Assembly: GCA_017430235.1 (NCBI GenBank)
Contig: JAFRNH010000040.1
Coordinates: forward strand, 1-39,198
Direction: 5' to 3'
DNA: 39,198 nt
Origin: Paludibacteraceae bacterium
GTDB taxonomy: Bacteria > Bacteroidota > Bacteroidia > Bacteroidales > Paludibacteraceae
Position numbers and translations under genes: made by a program. This document shows, one piece after another, positions 7,704 through 14,593 of this stretch. Each line of letters starts with the position of its first letter. Positions within the stretch are counted from its first letter, which is position 1. Under the pieces are notes generated by a model, which had not been told where the DNA came from, searched no databases, and saw only the letters and a program-made list of their open reading frames with translations.

Positions 7704-8486
7704 ATGAATAGAGTATTGTTATTGATAATCGGTTTTATGGTATCTATGAGCGTTGTGGCGCAGGATAAAACAGTCAATTATATGGAATATGAGGAGGAGA
7801 AGACTCCTGCTCCTTTGACGAGATTGAAGACCTCAATGACTGTTTTTCGTCCGAATAGCGATACAATCTGTGTGAATTTCAAAAGGGAAAAAGATATATC
7901 TGAGTTCTTCACAGGAATTTTCTTCAAACGGGTGAGCGAAAATGTTCTGAAACTTTCATCCACTCGACTCAAAGATCGTTTCCTGTCATGTGAAGACCTC
8001 CCCATTGTAGATTATTCTGTCGAGATGCTTAGTGACGGACGTACTTATCTAAAGGAACTTCGATTAGTGGTGCCTCCCAAGAAAGAGAAAGTTGTTTTAA
8101 CGACCACCGACGCAAATGGAGAGGTGTTATCGGAAATCGAACTTATACTCTCACCTAAGATGACTTTTTACTTGGATATAAACGGTAAAAAGATATTATT
8201 AGATGACTTTCTAACCAAAAGGCCCTACTTTGAGGAAACGGATGATGTCTCTTTGGTGGCTGTCGCTGATAATGGTAAAATGATGAAGGTGGAGAAACAC
8301 TTGCTATTCGGTCGTCAGACGATGGGATTTGCATTTACAGAAGGACCTTTCCTCTCATTATTTGAGAAACAATTATTTCTTAACAGTTCTTCAGTTACAT
8401 TCGGATTTCGAATTTGCTTTGGAGATGATAAAAATAATTCATGGGATGTATCTATATACCATTTGGATGATTTGCTTAATAAGTAG
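7704..8486 (+). CDS. Exported protein of unknown function, related to the C-terminus of its neighbour
   Basis: A 260-residue protein. The start at 7704 gives a good signal peptide (MNRVLLLIIGF...SVVAQ) and lies downstream of the promoter box; the in-frame start at 7638 would be upstream of transcription. I do not recognise the family. Residues from about 55 onward align with the last 210 residues of the 1020-aa protein just upstream. Shared motifs in order are DTI, NxLK, KDRFxxCE, LSDxRxYL, KxVxLTTT, GExLxE, TFYLxIN and NGKxMxV. A remnant of a third copy follows at 8511, only 24 bp away. It may act together with, or substitute for, the C-terminal part of its neighbour, which is inference. Confidence 0.75.
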   Translation: MNRVLLLIIGFMVSMSVVAQDKTVNYMEYEEEKTPAPLTRLKTSMTVFRPNSDTICVNFKREKDISEFFTGIFFKRVSENVLKLSSTRLKDRFLSCEDLPIVDYSVEMLSDGRTYLKELRLVVPPKKEKVVLTTTDANGEVLSEIELILSPKMTFYLDINGKKILLDDFLTKRPYFEETDDVSLVAVADNGKMMKVEKHLLFGRQTMGFAFTEGPFLSLFEKQLFLNSSSVTFGFRICFGDDKNNSWDVSIYHLDDLLNK

Positions 8487-8510
8487 TTTTTAATTTATAA
8501 AACAGTTGAG

Positions 8511-8741
8511 ATGAACAGATTTGTATTATGTATAATCGGTTGGTTAATGTGCTTCGTATCTGTGGCACAACAGACCTCTGCTGAGACAGAACAGGATGAA
8601 TCAAATAAAATCATACAGGTGGAGTTTAGAAGTGATCCTAGGAGCGGAGATACGATGGCGTTATTTATAATCAAGGCACGGCATGTAAACACACGTATGA
8701 TTTTATTGCAAAAAATCTATATTTGTACAATCAACAATTGA
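8511..8741 (+). pseudogene. Truncated third copy of the 7704-type exported protein
   Basis: The open frame has 76 codons. Its first 54 or so look like the beginning of the 7704 gene: signal peptide MNRFVLCIIGWL...SVAQ against MNRVLLLIIGF...SVVAQ, then SGDTMALFI against NSDTICVNF. At about 8675 the sequence switches into a dispersed intergenic element (GGCACGGCATGTAAACACAC) and then into the promoter of the next gene. The last 20 or so codons therefore translate non-coding DNA. About 200 residues of the family are missing, so it is best read as a broken gene, although a short secreted peptide could still be made. Confidence 0.7.
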
Positions 8742-8745
8742 ACAC
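8700..8745 (+). promoter_or_regulatory. Promoter cassette, partial copy 5
   Basis: It retains only the right part of the cassette (ATTGCAAAAAATC onward). The -7 box TATATTTG is at 8718-8725 and the leader AATTGAACACATG is identical to copy 1. Its left side is replaced by a 28-bp element (8675-8702) that also precedes the eroded copy at 10,599. Confidence 0.75.
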
Positions 8746-10128
8746 ATGACAAAGAAACTCCTCATCTTGCTCCTTTTGTGCGTCACCAGCGCCCTCCATG
8801 CCGCCAACTACCTCACCTTCACGGCGGAGGCGGATAGTTCTGCGTTCGGTATCATAAACGTAGGGAGCAACAACCCTAATGTTCAATACTCTTTGGACAA
8901 GGGGAAGCGGTGGATGACGCTCGACACCAACACGGTAGTTATATTGGCAAAGGAAGGGGACATGGCTTTGTTGAAAGGAAATAATCCCAGTGGGTTCTCC
9001 CATGGTAAATATATATACACCTCATTCACCATGACTGGTTCCATCGCCGCCAGCGGAAGCGTGATGAGTCTGATAGACAACAAAGGTGATAGTAAGGTTA
9101 TTCCTTGCAAATGGTGTTTTAATAGACTATTCGCGGAATGCACTAGCCTTGTCAAGGCGCCCCGATTGTCTGCCACCCAATTGGACGTGGAGTGTTACCT
9201 CGATATGTTTTGGAAATGCACCAACCTGACCAAAGCGCCTGAACTACCCGCCACGAAACTATCTATAGGTTGCTATTGGGCAATGTTCGCCAGTTGCACC
9301 AACCTGATTCAGGCACCTGAACTACCTGCCGATTCAATGAAAAGCGGATGCTACTACGCCATGTTCGCAGGTTGCACCAACCTCACCCAAGCGCCGAAAC
9401 TACCCGCCACCAAACTGGCAGATGCTTGCTATCGTAGTATGTTCTCGAACTGCACAAGTCTGACCGATGTACCAGATCTGTACGCCAAAGAAATGGACTG
9501 GGAAAGTTGTTCGCACATGTTCGCAGGCTGCACTAGTCTCACCCAAGCACCTGCACTACCAGTCACACGGTTTGGAGAAGGGTCCTGCTGGCGGATGTTC
9601 GCCAATTGCACGAGCTTGACAGAGGTGCCAGATTTGTACGCTGAAAAAATGGACTGGGAAAGCTGTGCAGAGATGTTCACCGGTTGCACCAGTCTTGTCA
9701 AGGCGCCCTCACTATACTGCACAAACATAAATAATCGTTGCTATAGAAGAATGTTCAAGGGTTGTACTAGCTTGGAACAAGTGCCCGAACTACCCGCCAC
9801 GGAGTTGTACGCATATTGTTACACAGAGATGTTCGATAGTTGCATCAGTCTAAAGGAAGCCCCCGAATTGCCTGCCACGGAGTTCTCCGAATATTGTTAT
9901 GCAAGAATGTTCAAAGATTGTATCAACCTTTGCTCCATAAAGGTTTGCTTCGATAGCTGGTATAGGTATCATCAAACTATGTTAGATTGTTCTAATCCTT
10001 CATTTACGGATGGTTGGCTCTCCAATGTTGCTCCGACTGGCACCTTCATCTGTCCCGAATCCCTAATAGAATTGTTTGAAGAGGACAAAATACCTATTGG
10101 GTGGAGAGTGATGCACACTGAGGAATAG
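8746..10128 (+). CDS. Secreted BspA-like leucine-rich repeat protein (11 repeats)
   Basis: A 460-residue member of the family. Its signal peptide (MTKKLLILLLL...LHAA) and N-terminal domain are almost identical in DNA to those of the 2512 and 4400 genes. There are about 11 repeats of 26 residues. Several depart from the APxLPA consensus and read VPDLYAKEMDWESC or similar, which occurs twice (around 9469 and 9631), so part of the array has duplicated as a two-repeat unit. The C-terminal cap keeps GTFICP and IPIGW. It ends the run of repeat-protein genes. Function is unknown; a surface role is inferred. Confidence 0.85.
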   Translation: MTKKLLILLLLCVTSALHAANYLTFTAEADSSAFGIINVGSNNPNVQYSLDKGKRWMTLDTNTVVILAKEGDMALLKGNNPSGFSHGKYIYTSFTMTGSIAASGSVMSLIDNKGDSKVIPCKWCFNRLFAECTSLVKAPRLSATQLDVECYLDMFWKCTNLTKAPELPATKLSIGCYWAMFASCTNLIQAPELPADSMKSGCYYAMFAGCTNLTQAPKLPATKLADACYRSMFSNCTSLTDVPDLYAKEMDWESCSHMFAGCTSLTQAPALPVTRFGEGSCWRMFANCTSLTEVPDLYAEKMDWESCAEMFTGCTSLVKAPSLYCTNINNRCYRRMFKGCTSLEQVPELPATELYAYCYTEMFDSCISLKEAPELPATEFSEYCYARMFKDCINLCSIKVCFDSWYRYHQTMLDCSNPSFTDGWLSNVAPTGTFICPESLIELFEEDKIPIGWRVMHTEE

Positions 10129-10598
10129 TAAATAAAAGCCTCTGGCACCGCTGTAGGGAGGTGGCGTGCCGCGTCTGTCTTGGCATGTCGCATCCGTAGT
10201 CTGTCGTGCGCATTAATGAAACAATTTTGGGACAACGAACTCCCAATCCGTAACGCGATGTCGCCAACCCCAAGGGGGGGGGGGGGTGGTATATCACAGG
10301 CACGGGTGTTAACCCGTGTATGAAAATGGATCGTGCGGTAATGGAACCCCAGAGGGGTGACACATAATTCCTGCAGTGTCGCCCCTCCGGGGCTAACATT
10401 CATCATCGGTCATCCATTACGCAGGGGTTAACACCCCTGCCTATAGCGTTACATTCCTTCGGAATTTGGGTGGTGCATCATTCAATAGATTTGATGATTA
10501 ATAAAAATCGGATTACGTGGCAATGTACCGTAACGTTCCGCCACCAACCCCAAAGGGGTGGTATATCATAGGCACGGCATGTAAACACACGTATGATT
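10129..10598. repeat. Palindrome-dense intergenic region
   Basis: About 470 bp with no gene. It holds at least four short inverted repeats: CACGGGT-GTTA-ACCCGTG (10,301-10,318), ACCCC-AGA-GGGGT (10,346-10,358), GCCCC-TCC-GGGGC (10,381-10,393) and GCAGGGGT-TAAC-ACCCCTGC (10,421-10,440). A CCAACCCCAA...GGTATATCA block occurs twice (near 10,264 and 10,544). The last 28 bp (10,571-10,598) are identical to 8675-8702. This is a cluster of dispersed REP-like elements; no transposase is present. Confidence 0.7.
10274..10286 (+). repeat. Run of 13 G
   Basis: A homopolymer of 13 G lies in the intergenic element at the point where the sister copy near 10,550 has only four G. Its length could vary by slippage or be a sequencing error. 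Confidence 0.8.
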
Positions 10599-10646
10599 TA
10601 TTGAAAAAAAAATTTATTTTTGTAAATTCAACAATTGAATATATAA
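10599..10646 (+). promoter_or_regulatory. Eroded promoter cassette with lost start codon
   Basis: The block ATTGAAAAAAAAATTTATTT...CAACAATTGAATAT matches the right part of the promoter cassette, including a -7 box TATTTTTG at 10,615-10,622. The family ATG has become ATA at 10,643-10,645 and an in-frame stop follows three codons later (10,652). The promoter may still work and would then drive the lipoprotein gene at 10,817. Confidence 0.6.
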
Positions 10647-10817
10647 CAAAATAAAAATTCCTTATTGCATATCAATTGGGGATGGAACGGGAATAATAAC
10701 GGATATTTTGCCGAAGGTTGCTTTAATGTCGTAGATGCAGTCCAGTTTGATTCACAGAAAGGCACATCCATTAGTAAATATAAGTATAATCATAAAATTC
10801 ACATAGCATGGAAATAA
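10647..10817 (+). pseudogene. C-terminal remnant of a C10 (streptopain-like) cysteine peptidase
   Basis: A 56-codon stretch after an in-frame stop encodes LLHINWGWNGNNNGYF and ends with the stop TAA at 10,815. HxNWGWxGxxxGYF is the hallmark C-terminal segment of family C10 peptidases (streptopain, Prevotella and Bacteroides C10 enzymes), where the Asn-Trp pair supports the active site. The catalytic Cys, the catalytic His and the propeptide are absent, so no active enzyme can be made. Its stop codon overlaps the ATG of the next gene (TAATG), the kind of arrangement expected of a former two-gene operon. The match is by motif recognition only. Confidence 0.65.
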
Positions 10818-11473
10818 TGCGCAAACTCACCATATCAAAAGTATTGTTGTTGATCTTCACAACTATAATTATACAATCATGTAAGAATCAGGAAGAACCA
10901 GAAGCAACATGGTATTCCAATCATGCCATTCAAAAATACATAATGCCTGATTCTATTACCGATTTAACATGGAAGTTTATCGGAGAGGATACTATCCTAG
11001 TAGGTTTCTGCTTGAACGGAGAGAATGTATTGTCGGGAGAAGCGCCTAATGATGCTGAAAACAAGCATCCTATGTACGACTATTTTGTAAAGAAATACCA
11101 TGATACTTCATGGGGAGGAAGGACATTCTATTTTGCTTGTGCCATTGCATATCCTATAGAAAACATCTCAATTGTTGCCGACAAGGATTATGACGAGAAT
11201 CATTATGCAGGTGATGACTTAAACGATGTGTTATTTGTCGGAATACAATCATGGGGCGAGTTTGTATTAAATGATTACCCTAAAAATATGGAACACTGTC
11301 AATATGTAGAGAAACCATTTAAAGATTTTTCAAAAAATGAAAAAAGCCTTTGGTATGGTGGCATAGGGTTCCGTCTGCCCAAACCAACACTCTCCAAAGA
11401 CTTCAATCTAACAATTACGATAACCTTTGAAGAAGGACGTACCCTATCGACAACCACTCATATAGAATTTTGA
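10817..11473 (+). CDS. Lipoprotein of unknown function, formerly coupled to a C10 peptidase
   Basis: A 218-residue protein with a lipoprotein signal peptide (MRKLTISKVLLLIF...IIQSC, lipid-modified Cys at about residue 22). It is therefore probably anchored in a membrane, facing the periplasm or the surface. The start at 10,817 is preferred over the in-frame ATG at 10,808 because it gives a compact signal peptide and overlaps the stop of the peptidase remnant. I do not recognise the fold; the sequence is rich in aromatic and acidic residues. Some Bacteroides C10 peptidases have small neighbouring proteins that inhibit them, so a role as partner or inhibitor of a lost peptidase is possible but unproven. 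Composition is more A+T-rich than in the repeat proteins. Confidence 0.7.
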   Translation: MRKLTISKVLLLIFTTIIIQSCKNQEEPEATWYSNHAIQKYIMPDSITDLTWKFIGEDTILVGFCLNGENVLSGEAPNDAENKHPMYDYFVKKYHDTSWGGRTFYFACAIAYPIENISIVADKDYDENHYAGDDLNDVLFVGIQSWGEFVLNDYPKNMEHCQYVEKPFKDFSKNEKSLWYGGIGFRLPKPTLSKDFNLTITITFEEGRTLSTTTHIEF

Positions 11474-11482
11474 TGAAATATC

Positions 11483-11515
11483 ATAGATGGGTTTTTATCA
11501 CCCCACCTATATTTT
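11483..11515. terminator. Candidate terminator between convergent genes
   Basis: A stem ATAGATGGG / CCCACCTAT with one mismatch (11,483-11,491 and 11,502-11,510), followed by ATTTTAG. It lies in the 56-bp gap between the + strand lipoprotein gene and the - strand LD-carboxypeptidase gene. The T-run is weak. Confidence 0.4.
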
Positions 11516-11529
11516 AGCCACAAAAACTA

Positions 11530-12450
11530 TCAACCAATAAACGAGAGTTCCGCCCCCTCCTCTCTCACCTTCAACTCCACTGGTGCTCCATGCATAAGCG
11601 CACGATTATCCGTCACATGGCCGAATGGGAAACCGAACGCAATAGGTATATCTCTATCTCCCACTGCCGCCAAAAAGATCTCTTCCAACGTTTGATTCAT
11701 AGAACGATCTGGTTCGATATCAGCAAACTGTCCTAATACCAAACCTTTTATTCCATCAAAAATACCAGACAAACGCAAATTCTGAACCATACGATCGATA
11801 TGATACATACGTTCGCTCAAATCTTCGATGAATAAGATTTTACCCTCTGGACGCACCGCATAGGGGGTTCCCGTCAAGGCATATAAAAGCGAAAGATTAC
11901 CACCAACCAGTTCTCCAGTGGCAACTCCCGCACGATTGTATTTCTTTCCTTTGGTGACTTTATAGGAGACCTCCTTGCCGAACAGCATATTCTTCAGAGA
12001 GGTAACAGCCTTTTTATTATCACTCTGATGTGCTAACGCCTTCGCCATAACGCCATGGATAGAGGCGAATCCCTCCTTCTCAAAACGCGAATGCAGAGTG
12101 GTTATGTCACTAAACCCAATCAACCATTTAGGACGTTGTGCAAAGCCTTTGAAACAGAGTTTGTCCACTATACGAAGAGCTCCATAGCCACCACGTCCGC
12201 AAAGAATAGCAGCAATAGAAGGGTCATCCATCGCTTGTTGCAAATCAAACAAACGTTGTTCATCACTACCCGCATAACGGCCATACTTACCTTTTGCATA
12301 GGCACCCACCACGGGAACCAATCCCCAGGAAATCAATGTTGCACATGCACCATCAATCAAAGCAGGATCAACCGCTCCCGCAGGCGAAACAATAGCCACC
12401 TTGTCTTTCGGACGCAGGAAGGCTGGTCGAATACAATCCTTTACCGCCAT
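11530..12450 (-). CDS. ldcA: LD-carboxypeptidase, S66 family
   Basis: A 306-residue cytoplasmic serine peptidase of the LdcA/MccF family. LdcA removes the terminal D-alanine from tetrapeptides during murein recycling. The catalytic triad can be placed: Ser114 in GFSDIT, Glu209 in FIED, and His278 in GHVTDNRAL. The CGRGGYGALR segment (84-93) and the N-terminal IVSPAG are typical. Length matches the family. No signal peptide is seen, which fits a recycling enzyme. It follows the dcw cluster on the same strand but is separated from yqeY by a strong terminator, so it is probably transcribed alone. MccF-type immunity peptidases share this fold, but recycling is the more likely role here. Confidence 0.9.
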   Translation of the reverse strand: MAVKDCIRPAFLRPKDKVAIVSPAGAVDPALIDGACATLISWGLVPVVGAYAKGKYGRYAGSDEQRLFDLQQAMDDPSIAAILCGRGGYGALRIVDKLCFKGFAQRPKWLIGFSDITTLHSRFEKEGFASIHGVMAKALAHQSDNKKAVTSLKNMLFGKEVSYKVTKGKKYNRAGVATGELVGGNLSLLYALTGTPYAVRPEGKILFIEDLSERMYHIDRMVQNLRLSGIFDGIKGLVLGQFADIEPDRSMNQTLEEIFLAAVGDRDIPIAFGFPFGHVTDNRALMHGAPVELKVREEGAELSFIG

Positions 12451-12473
12451 ATTCTTAATGATTTGTGAGTTTG

Positions 12474-12510
12474 AAAAAAAGACAACGAAGATACACTCTC
12501 CGTTGTCTTT
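12474..12510 (-). terminator. Intrinsic terminator after yqeY
   Basis: On the - strand the stem AAAGACAACG / CGTTGTCTTT (12,501-12,510 and 12,478-12,487) encloses a 13-base loop and runs into a T tract. It lies 6 bp after the yqeY stop codon and is the likely end of the dcw transcript. Confidence 0.8.
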
Positions 12511-12516
12511 AATGTA

Positions 12517-12966
12517 TTAAGCCAATAAACTCTTCACCTTATCAGAGATAGCTTTTCCTTCAGCCTTGCCGGCCAATTTCTTAGAAGCGACACCCATCAC
12601 TTTACCCATCTCCTTAGCAGATGTAGCACCCACCTCAGCAATGATTTCCTTGATGGCAGCAGTCAACTCCTCGTCAGACATCTGAGCAGGGAGATATTTC
12701 TCAATTACAGCAGCCTCAGCCAACTCGCCTTCTGCAAGTTCAGGACGGTTCTGCTCTGTGAAGATAGCAGCCGATTCTTTTCTTTGTTTCACCATTTTTT
12801 GAAGAATCTTGATAGCTGTTTCATCTGAAAGCTGATCGTTGGCTCCCTTTGCTGTTTTTGCCTCTAAGAACTCTTTTTTTATACCACGCAATGCCTCTAA
12901 AGAGACTTTGTCTCTTGCAAGCATAGCCTTTTTAATGTCGTCATTTACTTGATCAAATAAAGCCAT
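12517..12966 (-). CDS. yqeY: GatB/YqeY domain protein
   Basis: A 149-residue, lysine- and glutamate-rich helical protein of the YqeY family, full length. The family shares the C-terminal domain of GatB, the amidotransferase subunit that handles mischarged tRNA. YqeY itself probably binds tRNA, but its role is not settled. It carries the family pattern KAMLARDKVSLEALRGIK near the N-terminus and KEMGKVMGVASKKLAGKA near the end. It follows ftsZ by 48 bp, is the last gene before the terminator, and is therefore probably co-transcribed with the division genes. Confidence 0.9.
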   Translation of the reverse strand: MALFDQVNDDIKKAMLARDKVSLEALRGIKKEFLEAKTAKGANDQLSDETAIKILQKMVKQRKESAAIFTEQNRPELAEGELAEAAVIEKYLPAQMSDEELTAAIKEIIAEVGATSAKEMGKVMGVASKKLAGKAEGKAISDKVKSLLA

Positions 12967-13014
12967 ATCTGTACGAATTAATAAGTTATTTTCTAATAGT
13001 TATAAAACACTCCT

Positions 13015-14511
13015 TTAATCTACATTTGAATGAAGGAAATCATTCTTATCATTCAACCCATTCTCATCTGTCAGAGAAAAGCTAGAAGACTCATAGGAAG
13101 ATGAAGAACTGCTCAAATTTGAGATTGGACCATCATCGTTATCCTCATCCTCAAACATAATAGGTTGTTGAGGAAGCGACTCTACTGTTTCCGTAGTCGG
13201 TTTATTCATCTTTTGATTTGCAGGTGAATCATAATACTTGGAATACAATCCATCGGTCGTCGATTGATTGTTAGCTGCAGGCGCACTTATATAGGATTGA
13301 GCACCCACCTGTCTTAAATCTGGATTGCCGTATGATTGACCTGGATTGCCGTATGGTTGACCTGGGTTGCCGTATGGTTGTGATTGTGGCATACCATTCT
13401 GCCACTGGCCACCTACTCCATTCATATTTTGTCTGCCATCAGAATGATTGTCATCCAAACTGATTGTTCTGATTTTACCACCATAGGTTGCTGCATTATC
13501 ATTTTTCGAACCAATGATAGCCGCATCAATCTCGCTCTCTGGGAAGCCTGTTGCTACGATTGTAATACACAACTCGTCATCCTGCAACTTAGGATCTTTG
13601 GTGGCACCCCAGATAATTTGGTTCTCATCAAATTGCACCTCATCCTGCAAATAATCTGTGATTGTCATCAACTCATCCACCAAGATACCATTTGCGCCAT
13701 ACGCAATGTTCAACAAGATATCCTTAGCTCCATTCAGATTGGTGGAAAGCAACAAAGGTGAATCCAATGAGTTTTGGATAGCAGACAATGCTCTGTCTTT
13801 TCCTGATGCCTTAGCAGAACCCATCACGGCGGAACCACTATTGGTCATAACTGTCTTCACATCCTCCAAGTCAACGTTAATATAACCAGGCAATGTGATA
13901 ATCTCTGCAATACCTTTTGCTGCAGTTGCCAAAATATCATCTGCAAAAGCAAAAGCCTTTTCCAATGTAAAATCTGGATATATTTTGCTGATACGTTCCG
14001 TGCTGATTACCAAAATGGAATCGACACACTTACGCATTTCCTCCACTCCCTTCAAGGCTTGGTTGATACGACGTTTTCCCTCAAACTTAAATGGGATTGT
14101 GACAATACCTATCGTAAGAATACCCATATCCTTAGCTGTCTTGGCGATAAGCGGTGCAGCTCCAGTTCCCGTACCACCACCCATTCCGGCAGTTACGAAC
14201 ACCATTTTAGTAGAGTCTTGTAACAAATCCTTGATTCGTTCCAAAGAGTAACTAGCTGCCTCACGTCCTTTTTCTGGCGCATTACCAGCACCAAGTCCGT
14301 CCATACCCAACTGTATCTTAGTAGGAACAGGAGAGTTGAGCAACGACTGATTGTCTGTATTACAAACAACAAAGTCGACATTATTGATACCTAAATCATA
14401 CATGTGATTAGCCGCATTGGTACCACCGCCACCAACTCCAATCACCTTTATTACTGGTTTATCGGCTGTAATCTCACCGATTCCCATACCTATGTGTATT
14501 ACGTCATCCAT
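13015..14511 (-). CDS. ftsZ: Cell division GTPase FtsZ
   Basis: A 498-residue tubulin homologue that polymerises into the cytokinetic ring. The GTP-binding signature GGGTGTGAAP is at 111-120, and IGVGGGGTNAANHM near residue 24 starts the Rossmann domain. The T7 synergy loop reads NVDLEDVKTV. The globular core ends near residue 320. A long disordered linker of about 165 residues follows, rich in Gln, Asn and Ser, with three copies of a 7-residue GNPGQPY-type unit encoded by a 21-bp tandem repeat. The extreme C-terminus (NDFLHSNVD) is only loosely like the conserved tail peptide that binds FtsA. It lies 82 bp downstream of ftsA, in an A+T-rich gap that could hold an extra promoter. Confidence 0.97.
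   Translation of the reverse strand: MDDVIHIGMGIGEITADKPVIKVIGVGGGGTNAANHMYDLGINNVDFVVCNTDNQSLLNSPVPTKIQLGMDGLGAGNAPEKGREAASYSLERIKDLLQDSTKMVFVTAGMGGGTGTGAAPLIAKTAKDMGILTIGIVTIPFKFEGKRRINQALKGVEEMRKCVDSILVISTERISKIYPDFTLEKAFAFADDILATAAKGIAEIITLPGYINVDLEDVKTVMTNSGSAVMGSAKASGKDRALSAIQNSLDSPLLLSTNLNGAKDILLNIAYGANGILVDELMTITDYLQDEVQFDENQIIWGATKDPKLQDDELCITIVATGFPESEIDAAIIGSKNDNAATYGGKIRTISLDDNHSDGRQNMNGVGGQWQNGMPQSQPYGNPGQPYGNPGQSYGNPDLRQVGAQSYISAPAANNQSTTDGLYSKYYDSPANQKMNKPTTETVESLPQQPIMFEDEDNDDGPISNLSSSSSSYESSSFSLTDENGLNDKNDFLHSNVD
13320..13382. repeat. 21-bp tandem repeat in the FtsZ linker
   Basis: Three near-identical 21-bp units (13,320-13,340, 13,341-13,361 and 13,362-13,382) encode a repeated QPYGNPG in the disordered linker. 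The units differ at only a few bases, so the copy number may vary between strains. Confidence 0.85.
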
Positions 14512-14593
14512 AACCTATATTTTTAATTTCTTGTTAATTTTATTTTTCAATTCAAATAGAAACGCGATGCTTTATGAGGTATGAGGTAAGACA

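Noticed and set aside
1-11500. Insertion sequence or integrative element carrying the repeat genes
   Set aside because: No transposase, integrase, tRNA target or flanking direct repeats could be found; only short palindromes are present.
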